From: Sphingomonas jeddahensis
GTDB lineage: Bacteria > Pseudomonadota > Alphaproteobacteria > Sphingomonadales > Sphingomonadaceae
Assembly (NCBI RefSeq): GCF_001981525.1
Contig: NZ_MPSB01000002.1
Span: 124,001-188,000, forward strand
DNA length: 64,000 nucleotides
Direction of reading: 5' to 3'
The position numbers and the translations under genes are program-made. The notes under the pieces were generated by a model. That model did no database searches. It worked only from the letters and a program-made list of their open reading frames with translations, and was not told where the DNA came from. Numbering within the stretch: the stretch's first letter is position 1; every line of letters begins with the position of its first letter. Below are positions 35,072-44,136 of this stretch, piece after piece.

Positions 35072-36055
35072 ATGAAGCAGCGCCATGTGGAAACCAGCAC
35101 GATCAAAATGAACGTGGTCGATGAAGGCCATGGGCCTGCCATCCTGCTCTGCCACGGCTTCCCCGAGACCTCTTATGCTTGGCGGCATCAGATCGAAGCA
35201 CTCGCCAAGGCTGGCTTTCGCGCGATTGCCCCCGACATGCGGGGCTATGGGGGGAGCGAGCAGCCTCGCGCGGTTGACGAATATAGCGTCTTCCACGTGG
35301 TCGGCGACATGATCGCGCTGCTCGACGTGTTGGGCGAACAACACGCTGTGATCGTCGGCAATGACTGGGGCGCTACGATTGCCTGGCAGGCCGCGCAGAT
35401 GCGCCCGGATCGCTTCCGCGGGGTAGTGGCGTTGAGCGTGCCGATCATGGGGAGGCCGCCAGTTCCCCCTACGCGCATTTTCCCACGGAGCGACGACGCC
35501 GAACTTTACACGCTCTACTTTCAAGAACCGGGCGTCGCGGAAGCCGAACTGGAGCGAGATACCCGGCGCACATTGCGTAAGCTCCTTTTCGCGGCTTCGG
35601 GTGATGCTGGCCCACGCCAGCCAGGAGACGCCACGCCAAATCCCTTCGGCATGGTCTCGCGGGATGACGGCCTTCTGGCGCCCCTTCCGGATCCCAAGGA
35701 ACTGCCTGCCTGGCTCTCCGAGGCTGATCTGGATGTCTACGCGGATGCATTCACACGGGCCGGCTTCCGTGGGGGCCTGAACTACTATCGCAACCTGGAC
35801 CGCAATTGGCAGCTTCAAGCCGCGCTGGCCGGGATCAAGGTCGAGCTGCCGGCGCTGTTTATCGCAGGCGAGCGCGATACCGGATTACAGATCCCGGGCA
35901 TGTCGGAGATCATCAAGGCCGTGCCGACGCTCGCACCCCGTATTCGCGCGCCGCTTATCATCGAGGGTGCCGGACACTGGGTTGCCCAAGAGCGTCCTGA
36001 CAGCGTCAGCGCGGCGATTATCGAGTTCGCCGTCACGACGTTCGCGGCGATGTAA
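35072..36055 (+). CDS. Alpha/beta hydrolase, epoxide-hydrolase-like
   Basis: This 327-residue alpha/beta hydrolase fold protein has the oxyanion HGFPETSYAW near residue 30, the Asp nucleophile in GNDWGATIAW near 99, and the catalytic His in GAGHWVAQE near 300. The Asp nucleophile together with HGFPE and the cap-domain Tyr (LNYYRN) is typical of soluble epoxide hydrolases and haloalkane dehalogenases. Start 35072 gives MKQRHVETSTIKMNV; the 51 codons above are not conserved and cover the regulatory repeat. It is probably under the divergent Rrf2 regulator. Confidence 0.85.
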   Translation: MKQRHVETSTIKMNVVDEGHGPAILLCHGFPETSYAWRHQIEALAKAGFRAIAPDMRGYGGSEQPRAVDEYSVFHVVGDMIALLDVLGEQHAVIVGNDWGATIAWQAAQMRPDRFRGVVALSVPIMGRPPVPPTRIFPRSDDAELYTLYFQEPGVAEAELERDTRRTLRKLLFAASGDAGPRQPGDATPNPFGMVSRDDGLLAPLPDPKELPAWLSEADLDVYADAFTRAGFRGGLNYYRNLDRNWQLQAALAGIKVELPALFIAGERDTGLQIPGMSEIIKAVPTLAPRIRAPLIIEGAGHWVAQERPDSVSAAIIEFAVTTFAAM

Positions 36056-36299
36056 CCGATAGCCTACCCCCACTTTGTCGCTCGTGAGAATGCTGGGCAG
36101 TTCCCGAGTCACCATCGTTTTCGAAACAACTGCCGGTGTACGCATGAACGACGCTGAGCAGCCGATTGTGGGTCTCAGCGGCCGGTACCCGCCGGACAGC
36201 TAACGACCCAGACTCTGACGTCCGAGCCTAACCTAGCGATTCCCGAGACCTGCCGTTCAGCTGCTAGCAGCGAGCCGGCACTCGTTTCCGAGAACGTAC

Positions 36300-37632
36300 C
36301 TACGCTGTGGTGACACGGAAGCGAGCAGGCGGAAAACGAAGTACTACGGCGAAGCCGTTCCGAAGAGTGCGGAAGTCCAGATTGCCCTCAGCCGAAGCGA
36401 TCGCCATTTGAGCGATCGGCAGGCCGAGGCCGGTACCGGTCGCACGAGCGCCGCGCCCCCTCTCGAAGCGACGGCGCACCCGATCCTCGTCCTCCGGCGG
36501 AATCCCGGCTCCGGTGTCGATCACCCGGAGTTCGAGATCGCCATCGAGCGCGCATTCGATGCGCACATCGCCAGGGCCACCGTGCAGCACCGCGTTCTCG
36601 ACGAGGTTACCCAGCGCCAGCCGCAAGGCGTCTTCGTCCAGCGCCACTTCAAGGGATGGACGGCTGCACGCCGTCGCAATCCGGCGACCGCTGCGGTGCG
36701 CGATCAGACCATAGTCCTGCTCGATCGCCGCGATCGCGTCATCGATCGACACCCATGCGCCGGCTCGGCGCTCGTGCCGTTCCTGCCCAGCAAGGTCGAG
36801 CAGCTGGCGCACCAGGCGGCTGGTCCGATCTGCAGAGGCGACGATCCGCTCCAGCGCATGGTCCCGCATCGCCGGATCGATCGCCCGCCGTGCAACCTCT
36901 GCCTGGGTCTTCAGCCCGGCCAGTGGCGTCTGCAGTTCATGTGCGGCGTTGGCTACGAAGGCGCGCTCCGCTTGTCGGGCGCGATCCAGTTCAATCAACA
37001 GCGTATCCATCGCTCGCACCAGCGGTGTAAGCTCGCTCGGCACGGGGTCGACCTTCAACGGTGCAAGGCTGTCCGGCGAACGAGCCGCGATCGCCTCGGC
37101 AATCCTTCCGAGCGGCCGCAGCCCCCGACTGACTCCAAGCCAGAGGAGAACGCCAAGGGCGACGAGTCCGGCCACTGCGGGCAGAACGAGGCCAAGCAGC
37201 AGATCGCGCACCAGCCGCTCGCGGATCGCGAGATTGTCGCCGATCATCACCCGGACACCCCGTTCGGGATCGACATGCGTGTAGACCCGCCAACGCCGCT
37301 CCCCAACAAACCGTTCCGTGAAGCCGGGCCTGCCGCCCGCCAGCGGGGCGTCAGGCGTTCCCGCGGAACGGCCAATCAACCCGCCGTCCAGAGACCATAT
37401 CTGGCACGACAGATCGCGAGAGTAGCGGATCGGGAGGGGGGGCATCTCCGGATCGTCGCGTCGCCACGTCCAGTGCGGCAACCATCCGGGCAGCCTCCAT
37501 GAGTCGCCGGTCGAGTACCCGCTCGACCTCCGCCCGTGCCGACATGCCGGTCCAGATTGCCGCGCCTGCCCACACCAGCAAGGTGACGGCAGCGACGAGC
37601 GCGAACAGGCGAAGACGAAGCGACCGCATCAT
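36300..37632 (-). pseudogene. QseC-like sensor histidine kinase, +1 frameshift in a C7 run
   Basis: Partner of the response regulator before it. The N-terminal part (MMRSLRLRLFALVAAVTLLV, transmembrane) ends in one frame, and the kinase body continues in the next: LSCQIWSLDGGLIGRSAG, a second membrane span near 36-37 kb, the H-box NAAHELQTPLAGL, the N-box NLVENAVLHGG and G-boxes DTGAGIPPEDEDR, GTGLGLPIA. Joining them needs the removal of one base from the C7 run on the coding strand (G7 at 37436-37442 on the plus strand). The start ATG overlaps the regulator's stop (ATGA). It is either a phase-variable switch, a true loss, or a homopolymer sequencing error. Confidence 0.8.
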
Positions 37633-38285
37633 CGCGACAGACGGTAGCCTTGTCCTCGTACCGTCTCGATACGTTCGCGACCGAGCTTCGCACGCAGCTT
37701 GTGAATGTGCACTTCCACGGCGTTGCTTTCCACCTCCTCCTGCCAACCATAGATCCTGTCTTCCAGCAGGCGGCGTGACAGCACGTGCCCAGGGTGCTGC
37801 GCCAGTGCATGGAGGATCGCGAACTCCCTGCGCGACAAAGCGACCGCCTGGCCGGACAGCGTCACGGTTCGCCGCGCAACGCTGATGACCAACCGGCCCA
37901 GGACGATTTCGTCCGACGCCCGTCCGCCCTGCCGCCGAAGCATGGCGCGCACGCGGGCAGCCAGTTCCGAGAGGTCGAACGGCTTGCCGAGGTAATCATC
38001 GGCACCGGCATCGAGCCCGTCGACCCGATCGGCGACGAGGTTGCGAGCGGTGAGGAGCAGGACTGGTATGGTGACCTCCGAGCGCCGCCATTCTGCCAGC
38101 AGGTCCAACCCGGAACCATCCGGCAGCCCGATGTCGAGGACCACGCCGCCGTGATCGTTGATCGACAAGCCTGCACGTGCGTCTTCGATCGAGGCGACGG
38201 CGTCGACTTCGAACCCCTCCAGGCTCAGCCCGGCGGCGATGCCGTCGCGCAGCACGTCATCGTCCTCGATCAGCAGGATCCGCAT
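37629..38285 (-). CDS. OmpR/PhoB-family response regulator (QseB-like)
   Basis: The 218-residue regulator has the phospho-acceptor site VVLDIGLPDGSG near Asp51, acidic IEDDD at the N-terminus, Lys in LGKPFDLSEL near 102, and a winged-helix domain ending VRGQGYRLSR. Its kinase is the next, frameshifted gene. It is divergent from the Scs-like thiol-redox operon across a 71-bp gap with OmpR-like repeats (38320-38345), so it probably controls both. QseB/CopR-type systems of this kind often sense copper or other metals; that is inference. Confidence 0.9.
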   Translation of the reverse strand: MRILLIEDDDVLRDGIAAGLSLEGFEVDAVASIEDARAGLSINDHGGVVLDIGLPDGSGLDLLAEWRRSEVTIPVLLLTARNLVADRVDGLDAGADDYLGKPFDLSELAARVRAMLRRQGGRASDEIVLGRLVISVARRTVTLSGQAVALSRREFAILHALAQHPGHVLSRRLLEDRIYGWQEEVESNAVEVHIHKLRAKLGRERIETVRGQGYRLSR

Positions 38286-38319
38286 CTCGCTTCAGTCAAC
38301 CTGCAAACTTATGCCCGCC

Positions 38320-38345
38320 TTAACGCCAGCTAAGGCTCTCTTAAG
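38320..38345. promoter_or_regulatory. Direct-repeat boxes for an OmpR-type regulator
   Basis: The sequence CTTAACGCCAGCTAAGGCTC and the following TCTTAAG contain three TTAA/CTAAG units with about 11-bp spacing, typical for head-to-tail OmpR/PhoB dimers. It lies between the response regulator and the tlpA-like gene. Confidence 0.55.
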
Positions 38346-38356
38346 CTGAGGGAGGA

Positions 38357-39175
38357 ATGGGCGCCAACATGGACGGCATCATCAGCCTTGGCCCCTTCAT
38401 GATTGCGACCGACCGAGCATTGGCGATCGCTGCGATCTGGGCATTTCTCGCCATCGCGACGTGGATCGCCGCCCGGACCGGAAGCAACGCCGGCCAGGCG
38501 GGCTGGACTGCGATCGGGATCGGGTTCGTCGCTGCGCGGCTGGGCTATGTGCTCGAAAACCTGCCCGCGTTTCTGCTGGAACCCTGGACAGTGATTGCCG
38601 TGTGGCAGGGCGGCTTCTCCCCTTGGGTGGGCGTTGCGGCGGCGGCATTGGCGCTGCTCGTCAAGATGGGGCGGCGTCGGGCAACCGTTCTGATGCTCGG
38701 CGCGCTGGGCGGGCTGTCGCTCACCCATGCGGCGGTGAGCGCCGCCATCGAACCGAAGGCCAAGCAGCTGCCAGAAGGACTCCAACTCACTACCCTGACG
38801 GGGAGACCGGTCGCGCTGGACGGAATGCGCGGCCACGGATTCGTCCTGAACCTCTGGGCCACCTGGTGTCCGCCGTGTCGGCGTGAGATGCCGATGGTGA
38901 TCGACGTGGCAGCGACCTCAAGCGTGCCCGTGCTTCTCGTCAACCAGGGCGAGCCGGCGGGACGAGTGAAGGCCTTTCTCTCGATCAATGACATGCCCAG
39001 CGACGCAATCTTGCTCGACGCGACCCAGCGCGTTGCCGGCGCCACGGGTGCGCGCGCGTACCCGACGACCATTTTCGTGAACGCGGATGGCGAAATCGTT
39101 CGCGTCCACGCCGGCGAGATCTCGCGAGCAGCTCTGACCTCCGGGATTCGCGAGCTGGAAAGGAAACAACAATGA
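38357..39175 (+). CDS. Lgt-like membrane domain fused to TlpA thioredoxin domain
   Basis: The first 130 residues hold four hydrophobic segments and ARLGYVLENLPAFLLEPW near 60-77 and AVWQGGFSPWVG near 81-92, which resemble the N-terminal half of prolipoprotein diacylglyceryl transferase; the second half with its catalytic Arg is missing, so it probably serves as a membrane anchor. The rest (140-272) is a periplasmic thioredoxin fold with WCPPC at 170-174. It would reduce or oxidise protein thiols, like ScsD/TlpA. The stop overlaps the ScsC-like gene by four bases. Start may be 38357 or the ATG four codons on. Confidence 0.82.
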   Translation: MGANMDGIISLGPFMIATDRALAIAAIWAFLAIATWIAARTGSNAGQAGWTAIGIGFVAARLGYVLENLPAFLLEPWTVIAVWQGGFSPWVGVAAAALALLVKMGRRRATVLMLGALGGLSLTHAAVSAAIEPKAKQLPEGLQLTTLTGRPVALDGMRGHGFVLNLWATWCPPCRREMPMVIDVAATSSVPVLLVNQGEPAGRVKAFLSINDMPSDAILLDATQRVAGATGARAYPTTIFVNADGEIVRVHAGEISRAALTSGIRELERKQQ

Positions 39176-39858
39176 AGAAAGTGACGATCTTGGGCCTGGC
39201 AGCGATTGCCCTGCTGTTGGTGGGCGCTGTTGTTGGACGTTTGGGCACCGCCGATCGCGCCCAAGCGCAGACGTTCGAGGAAACGGGCGACACCCGGCGG
39301 GCCGCCGAAGGTGCCCGAATTCGGGCGGAAATTCAGAACGATCCGCTGGCGCCGACGGTCGCGCGCAAGGGTGCCGACGTGACGCTCGTCCTGTTCTCCG
39401 ACTATCAATGCCCCTACTGCCGCAAGGTGCATCCGGCTCTCGAGCAGCTGATGCGTGAAGATCCCAAGGTGAAGGTCGTGTATCGCGACTGGCCGATCTT
39501 CGGTGCCGGATCGGTCGAAGCCGCGCATGTCGCGATCGCCGCCAAATATCAGGGCAAGCACGCCGCCTTCAACAACGCGTTGATGGAAACACCGGGCAAG
39601 GTTTCGTCGCAGACGATCCGGGCTGCGGCAAACAAGGCGGGTGTCGACTGGGCGAGGCTTCAGGCGGACCTCCAGGCGCACAAGGGCGATATCGACGCAC
39701 TAATCGACCGCAATGGCCGCTATGCCATGATGATGGGCCTGAGCGGGACGCCGGCGCTGCTGGTGGGACCCTATCTGATCCCCGGCGCGGTCCACCTTGG
39801 TGGACTTCGCAAGGCGGTCACGCTTGCCCGCACCGCTCCGGACGCGGCTGCGGACTGA
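39172..39858 (+). CDS. scsC: DsbA-family thiol-disulfide protein, ScsC-like
   Basis: The 228-residue protein has an N-terminal hydrophobic anchor or signal (ILGLAAIALLLVGAVVG), a helical neck at 35-65 like the trimerising stalk of ScsC/Com1 proteins, and a DsbA thioredoxin fold with CPYC at 80-83 (FSDYQCPYCRKVHP) and the cis-Pro region SGTPALLVG near 197. ScsC is a periplasmic disulfide isomerase kept reduced by ScsB and protects against copper stress. It lies between the TlpA fusion and the ScsB gene. Confidence 0.85.
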   Translation: MKKVTILGLAAIALLLVGAVVGRLGTADRAQAQTFEETGDTRRAAEGARIRAEIQNDPLAPTVARKGADVTLVLFSDYQCPYCRKVHPALEQLMREDPKVKVVYRDWPIFGAGSVEAAHVAIAAKYQGKHAAFNNALMETPGKVSSQTIRAAANKAGVDWARLQADLQAHKGDIDALIDRNGRYAMMMGLSGTPALLVGPYLIPGAVHLGGLRKAVTLARTAPDAAAD

Positions 39859-39863
39859 CTGCA

Positions 39864-41981
39864 ATGCTGCTCCGGCTCTTGATCGCGCTTTGCGCGGCCA
39901 TCGCTACCCTTTCGCCCGGCAATGCTCAGGGGCCCACCTCGCACATAGCTGCCGAAATGGCCGTGCGCGTGTCCGATCCACGTCCCGGGGCGGGCACACG
40001 AATCGGCATCACCATGACACCGCAATCCGGTTGGCACGCCTATTGGCAGAACCCTGGCGACAGCGGGCTTCCGCCAGAGGTGACATGGACCCTGCCGGAG
40101 GGCGTGACGATCAGTGCGCTCGAACATCCCGCACCGAGCCTGCTGACGCTGGGCGGCCTGGCGAGCTATGTTCACGAAGGGCGCTTCACGCTCCTCGCGC
40201 ATCTGCGTGTCGATTCCTCGGTGCCGAGCGGAACGCCATTGCCTGTCCGCGGGGCGCTGACATGGCTCGCATGTTCCGACAGCCTGTGCGTGCCCGAGCG
40301 GGCAAACCTCGCGATCGACCTCGTCGCAGGCGACGCGAGCTCGATCGGCAAGAACGCCGACCTGCTTCGCCGCGGCGAAGCGGTGCTTCCGCGCCCGGCA
40401 AAAGGACAGATGCGCGTCACGCGCGAGCAGGACCGGTGGGAGTTTCGGATCGATCCGGAGGCCGGAATCGATCGCGGCAAGGTCCGGCTCTATCCCGCTA
40501 CCGAGGGTTGGTTCAGCGCCGACGCCCGGCAGCGGGTCGGCGTCTCCGGCGACCAGCTTCTTATTTCGGTTGCCGCAAGCGGAAGCGCGCCGGCCGGCAC
40601 ATTCAAGGGGGTTCTGAGCGATGGACGGCGAGCCGTCGTGGTGCAGGCCCGGACCGGCATCGATGCAGGCACCGCCAAGGCACCACTCCCGCAGGTCAAG
40701 TCCGTCGGGGAGACTATTGCCGCCACTGCTCCGACCGCTCCGGCGCAGACGACGGCCGAAGCCGTATCCGACGTCCGACAAGACGAAGCTCCTTCCGTCG
40801 CCCTGGCGCTGATCGGCGCGCTGATCGGCGGGCTGCTGCTCAACCTCATGCCCTGCGTCTTTCCGATCCTCTCCCTGAAGGCGCTCAGTCTTGCGCGGTC
40901 CGGCGCAGATCAGCGCGCCGCGCGGATCGAAGGCATCGCCTATGTCGGAGGCAGCGTCCTCGCGACAACCGCGCTGGGCGCGGTGCTGCTCGGCGCGCGC
41001 GCCATGGGCCATGAGATCGGCTGGTCATTCCAGTTGCAGGATCCTCGGATCATCCTTGCCTTGGCGATTCTTGCGCTCGGTATCGCCCTGAACCTGGCCG
41101 GCCTATTCGAAGTCCACGGTCCGTCGATGAGCGGCGGCTGGCTATCACGCCGCGACTGGGTCGGCGCCTTTGGCACCGGCTTGCTCGCGGCAGTCATCGC
41201 AACGCCGTGCAGCGGGCCCTTCATGGGCGTTGCGCTGGGCGCGGCACTGCTGCTCCCGGCGCCAGCGGCACTCGCAATCTTCGCGGGGCTCGGACTTGGC
41301 ATGGCGCTCCCGTTCCTGCTGATCGCCTTCGTTCCTCGCCTGCAGCGATTGCTGCCCAAGCCGGGTTCCTGGATGGCCGATCTCCGCCGCATCCTGGCAA
41401 TCCCCATGCTGCTCACCGCGCTCGGCCTGGCATGGGTTCTCGGCCGGCAGGTCGGTGTGACCGGCATGGTGCTGGGTCTGGCGCTCGCCACGCTTGCGGC
41501 GATCGGCCTGTGGTGGGTCGGTATCCGCCAGCATCGCGGCAAGCGGGTTGCGATCGCACTCGTTCCGGTCGGGGCCGCCTTCTTCGCGACCGCAGTCATC
41601 GAGCTGCCTGCGGCGAGCGCTGCGGCCGCGTCGACGGAGTTGGCGACCGAGACGTTCTCGGAGAAGCGCTATGCGGAACTGCGCGCCGCCGGCACGCCGG
41701 TCTTCGTCGACATGACAGCCGACTGGTGCCTGATCTGCCAGGTCAACCAGCGCGTCGCGATCGATCGCCCCGCGACCCAGCAAGCCTTCCGCGCGGCGGG
41801 CGTCGTCACGCTGATCGGCGACTGGACGCGCGGCGATCCGGCGATCACGCGCTTCCTGGCGAGCAAGGGGCGCAACTCCATCCCTTATTATCTCTACACG
41901 GATGCGAGCGGGCGGACGGAGGAGTTGCCGCAGGTGCTGACGTCCGATCTGCTCGTGAAGCTCGTCTCCGCCGAGCCGTGA
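39864..41981 (+). CDS. scsB: Protein-disulfide reductase, DsbD/ScsB family
   Basis: The 705-residue inner-membrane protein moves reducing power from cytoplasmic thioredoxin to the periplasm. It starts with a signal (LLRLLIALCAAIATLSPG), then the periplasmic alpha domain with the Cys pair in LACSDSLCVPE, a CcdA-like membrane domain with the LMPCVFPIL and TPCSGPF Cys, and a C-terminal thioredoxin domain with DWCLICQVN. The large N-terminal domain and the linkage to ScsC mark it as the ScsB branch. It follows scsC by 5 bases and is the last gene of the operon. Confidence 0.88.
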   Translation: MLLRLLIALCAAIATLSPGNAQGPTSHIAAEMAVRVSDPRPGAGTRIGITMTPQSGWHAYWQNPGDSGLPPEVTWTLPEGVTISALEHPAPSLLTLGGLASYVHEGRFTLLAHLRVDSSVPSGTPLPVRGALTWLACSDSLCVPERANLAIDLVAGDASSIGKNADLLRRGEAVLPRPAKGQMRVTREQDRWEFRIDPEAGIDRGKVRLYPATEGWFSADARQRVGVSGDQLLISVAASGSAPAGTFKGVLSDGRRAVVVQARTGIDAGTAKAPLPQVKSVGETIAATAPTAPAQTTAEAVSDVRQDEAPSVALALIGALIGGLLLNLMPCVFPILSLKALSLARSGADQRAARIEGIAYVGGSVLATTALGAVLLGARAMGHEIGWSFQLQDPRIILALAILALGIALNLAGLFEVHGPSMSGGWLSRRDWVGAFGTGLLAAVIATPCSGPFMGVALGAALLLPAPAALAIFAGLGLGMALPFLLIAFVPRLQRLLPKPGSWMADLRRILAIPMLLTALGLAWVLGRQVGVTGMVLGLALATLAAIGLWWVGIRQHRGKRVAIALVPVGAAFFATAVIELPAASAAAASTELATETFSEKRYAELRAAGTPVFVDMTADWCLICQVNQRVAIDRPATQQAFRAAGVVTLIGDWTRGDPAITRFLASKGRNSIPYYLYTDASGRTEELPQVLTSDLLVKLVSAEP

Positions 41982-42009
41982 GAGGCTGCGGGCTAGGCTG
42001 GGAGCTGGG

Positions 42010-42447
42010 CTACGACCGACCAGCTCCGTCCGCGGCCCGGCGGAACAGCGCGAAGCCCGCGATCATCCCGCTACAGAAAACGAGGGCGGGGCCTGGGTGC
42101 ACCGCCAGGGCGGCGACGGCCGGGCCCGGGCACAAACCCACCAGACCCCACCCGATCCCGAACAGCGCCGCCCCCCCGATCAGCCGAAGATCGATCGGTC
42201 TGGTCGGGGGCAGGTGGAAATGGGATTCGACGAGCGGGCGGGAGCGGCGACCCACGAACATCCAGGCCAACGCCATGGGGAACAATGCGCCCCCCATGAC
42301 AAAGGCAAGCGTCGGATCCCACGCGCCGCCGACGTCCAGAAACGCCCGCACGCGTGCTGGATCGATCATCCCGGAAACCGCAAGCCCAGTGCCGAACAGG
42401 ATTCCCGAAACGGCCGAAACGATCGTCGGCGCTTTCACGCTGCCCAT
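42010..42447 (-). CDS. YeeE/YedE-type transporter half (DUF6691)
   Basis: The 145-residue membrane protein has four hydrophobic segments, with SGILFGTGLAVSGMIDPARV, FVMGGALFPMALAWMF, IGGAALFGIGWGLVGLCPGPAVAAL, as in the second half of YeeE/YedE (TsuA) thiosulfate uptake proteins. The Cys in GLCPGPA is the conserved sulfur-relaying Cys. It pairs with the upstream half, overlapping it by 13 bases, and may carry reduced sulfur species. Confidence 0.85.
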   Translation of the reverse strand: MGSVKAPTIVSAVSGILFGTGLAVSGMIDPARVRAFLDVGGAWDPTLAFVMGGALFPMALAWMFVGRRSRPLVESHFHLPPTRPIDLRLIGGAALFGIGWGLVGLCPGPAVAALAVHPGPALVFCSGMIAGFALFRRAADGAGRS

Positions 42448-42869
42448 CCGGTCATCCGCAGGATGGTCGCGGTCGCGATGCCCGTCGCCATGAAGGTCGC
42501 CGTGGCGACCAGCGAGCGCGGGGAAAGTCGTGCCATGCCGACCACGCCGTGCCCGCTCGTGCAGCCCGAGCCCAGTCTCGTGCCGAAGCCGACGACGAGA
42601 CCGGCCAATACCAGCAACGGCAACGATGTCGGGAAATGCGACTCTACCCCGATTACGACTGCAACGAGCGCCGCACCGGCGGGCAGGCCGAGCATGAAGG
42701 CAAGCGCCCCTTGCCGGGGTGCACCTTCGCGAGACAACCCGAGCGCCCGGGCGTACAAACCACTACACCCAGCCACCCGACCGTTAGCGATCAGCATCAA
42801 TGCCGCGGCGAGACCAATGATGAGGCCTCCAGCTAAGCCGGTGAGAGCAGCTCCGACGTCAAGTTCCAT
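42435..42869 (-). CDS. YeeE/YedE-type transporter half
   Basis: The 144-residue membrane protein is the partner half: ALMLIANGRVAGCSGLYAR with a conserved Cys and GLVVGFGTRLGSGCTSGHGVVG with another. Both motifs match the TsuA/YedE sulfur channel, split here in two small genes as in many proteobacteria. The start ATG 42869 has AAGGAG nine bases ahead. A 23-bp sequence just upstream is shared with the sulfide-oxidation promoter at 57613. Confidence 0.85.
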   Translation of the reverse strand: MELDVGAALTGLAGGLIIGLAAALMLIANGRVAGCSGLYARALGLSREGAPRQGALAFMLGLPAGAALVAVVIGVESHFPTSLPLLVLAGLVVGFGTRLGSGCTSGHGVVGMARLSPRSLVATATFMATGIATATILRMTGWAA

Positions 42870-42922
42870 GTTGGCCAACTCCTTGACCCTGCTTCACGCA
42901 GTCTGCGCGCCAACGAATATCA

Positions 42923-42945
42923 TGATTTAGGTAACTATGTATGTT
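42923..42945 (-). promoter_or_regulatory. Shared 23-bp motif, copy in front of YeeE/YedE genes
   Basis: On the minus strand the motif reads AACATACATAGTTACCTAAA followed by TCA. It matches 57613-57635 at 17 of 23 positions. Both copies sit upstream of sulfur genes, so a common regulator, perhaps the ArsR protein at 58334, is the simplest reading. Confidence 0.55.
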
Positions 42946-43101
42946 TCGTGCGTCAACGGAACGGATCATAGTAGCGCGACCGCAGCCGTCTTGGCATCTC
43001 TCCGCTGCAACCAAGCGGGCCGCGCGCCTGTCGCCCGGGAGTCGGTCGACCGGAGGGGACGGGCTCTTGTAGTCACTCAGGCGGGATGGAGAGTGGGTTG
43101 A

Positions 43102-43647
43102 ATGCCAAGAATATTGCTTCTGGCGGCTTCATTGATCGTGTGCATTTCTGAAGCGAGCGCCACAGCTGCCGATGATCGCCACCCGGTCGTCCAGAACTTC
43201 GGTGCAATCACCAAAGTGCCAGACGCGAAGGAGCGGCCCGATCCGTCGCTTCGCTACCGGGTGCTCTTTGACATCAGCAAGGGGGCTCCGGCCACAGGCG
43301 GGGTCAATCCAGGCTTGGAGAAGGTCGCCCGGTTCCTCAATCTGCTCGGCGGCGACGGGGTTCGTCCTCGGCCCGGCGATGTCGTTGTCGTGATCCATGG
43401 CCCCGCGACTTCGCTCGTGCTCAGCGATGCCGCCTACGCGCAACGCAACAAGGGCGGGCACAATCCCAATCTGCCTCTGATCGCGGCGCTGCGGTCCGCC
43501 GGGGTGTCGATGCGCGTCTGCAGTCAGGCGCTTCTCGGGAACCGCATTGCCAGCGCCGAGCTCGCCGACGGCATCGAGGTAGACGTCTCCGCCATGACCA
43601 CGCTTGCAACCCTGCAGCTGCGCGGATGGGCGCTCATTCCGGATTGA
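43102..43647 (+). CDS. DsrE-family protein with signal peptide
   Basis: The 181-residue protein has an export signal (LLLAASLIVCISEASATAA) and a DsrE/DsrF-like fold: YRVLFDISKGA near 52, a helix GLEKVARFLNLLG, VVVIHGPAT near 94, then the conserved Cys in GVSMRVCSQALLG near 137. Periplasmic DsrE homologues are thought to handle sulfur intermediates. It diverges from the YeeE/YedE pair, so it may be controlled by the same region. Confidence 0.82.
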   Translation: MPRILLLAASLIVCISEASATAADDRHPVVQNFGAITKVPDAKERPDPSLRYRVLFDISKGAPATGGVNPGLEKVARFLNLLGGDGVRPRPGDVVVVIHGPATSLVLSDAAYAQRNKGGHNPNLPLIAALRSAGVSMRVCSQALLGNRIASAELADGIEVDVSAMTTLATLQLRGWALIPD

Positions 43648-43681
43648 TTCTCAAGGCGTCCGCCAACGCGAGTCTGCCGCG

Positions 43682-44122
43682 TCAAGGATGCGCCTTGCGG
43701 AAGTTCAGGGCCGAAGCGACGTTCAGGAACTCGGCGGGGTCCTCGAGGTCGGCGAGGATCGGACAATCGGGACGCTCGTCGCCGGCGCAGCAGTCGATCA
43801 GCGTCTCCAGCGTGCCCGCCATCTGTTCCAGGCTCGCGATCCGCTCGCGCAGGTTGGCGATGTGCGCCTTTGCGATGCGCTTCACGTCCGCGCTCTGGCG
43901 GGAACGGTCGCGCCAGAGGTCCAGCAGGTCATTGATCTCCGCAACGGCAAAGCCCAGGTCCCGCGCACGGCGGATGAACCGAAGGACGTGCACATCCGCG
44001 GGCGAATAATCGCGATACCCGGAGTCCCGTCGTTCGGCCTTCGGGATCAGGCCGATCTGCTCGTAATGACGGATCATCTTGGCGGAGACGCCCGAGTCCT
44101 TCGCCGCTTGCCCGATGTTCAT
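43682..44122 (-). CDS. cueR: CueR-type MerR family copper regulator
   Basis: The 146-residue regulator has the MerR DNA-binding head MNIGQAAKDSGVSAKMIRHY and Cys112 and Cys120 (CCAGDERPDCPIL), the exact spacing of the Cu(I)-binding Cys pair of E. coli CueR. It activates promoters with 19-bp spacers; three such promoters with a common dyad are in the window. It lies 14 bases behind copA and is cotranscribed with it. The start ATG 44122 gives the family N-terminus. Confidence 0.93.
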   Translation of the reverse strand: MNIGQAAKDSGVSAKMIRHYEQIGLIPKAERRDSGYRDYSPADVHVLRFIRRARDLGFAVAEINDLLDLWRDRSRQSADVKRIAKAHIANLRERIASLEQMAGTLETLIDCCAGDERPDCPILADLEDPAEFLNVASALNFRKAHP

Positions 44123-44136
44123 CCTGGCTTCCCTTG

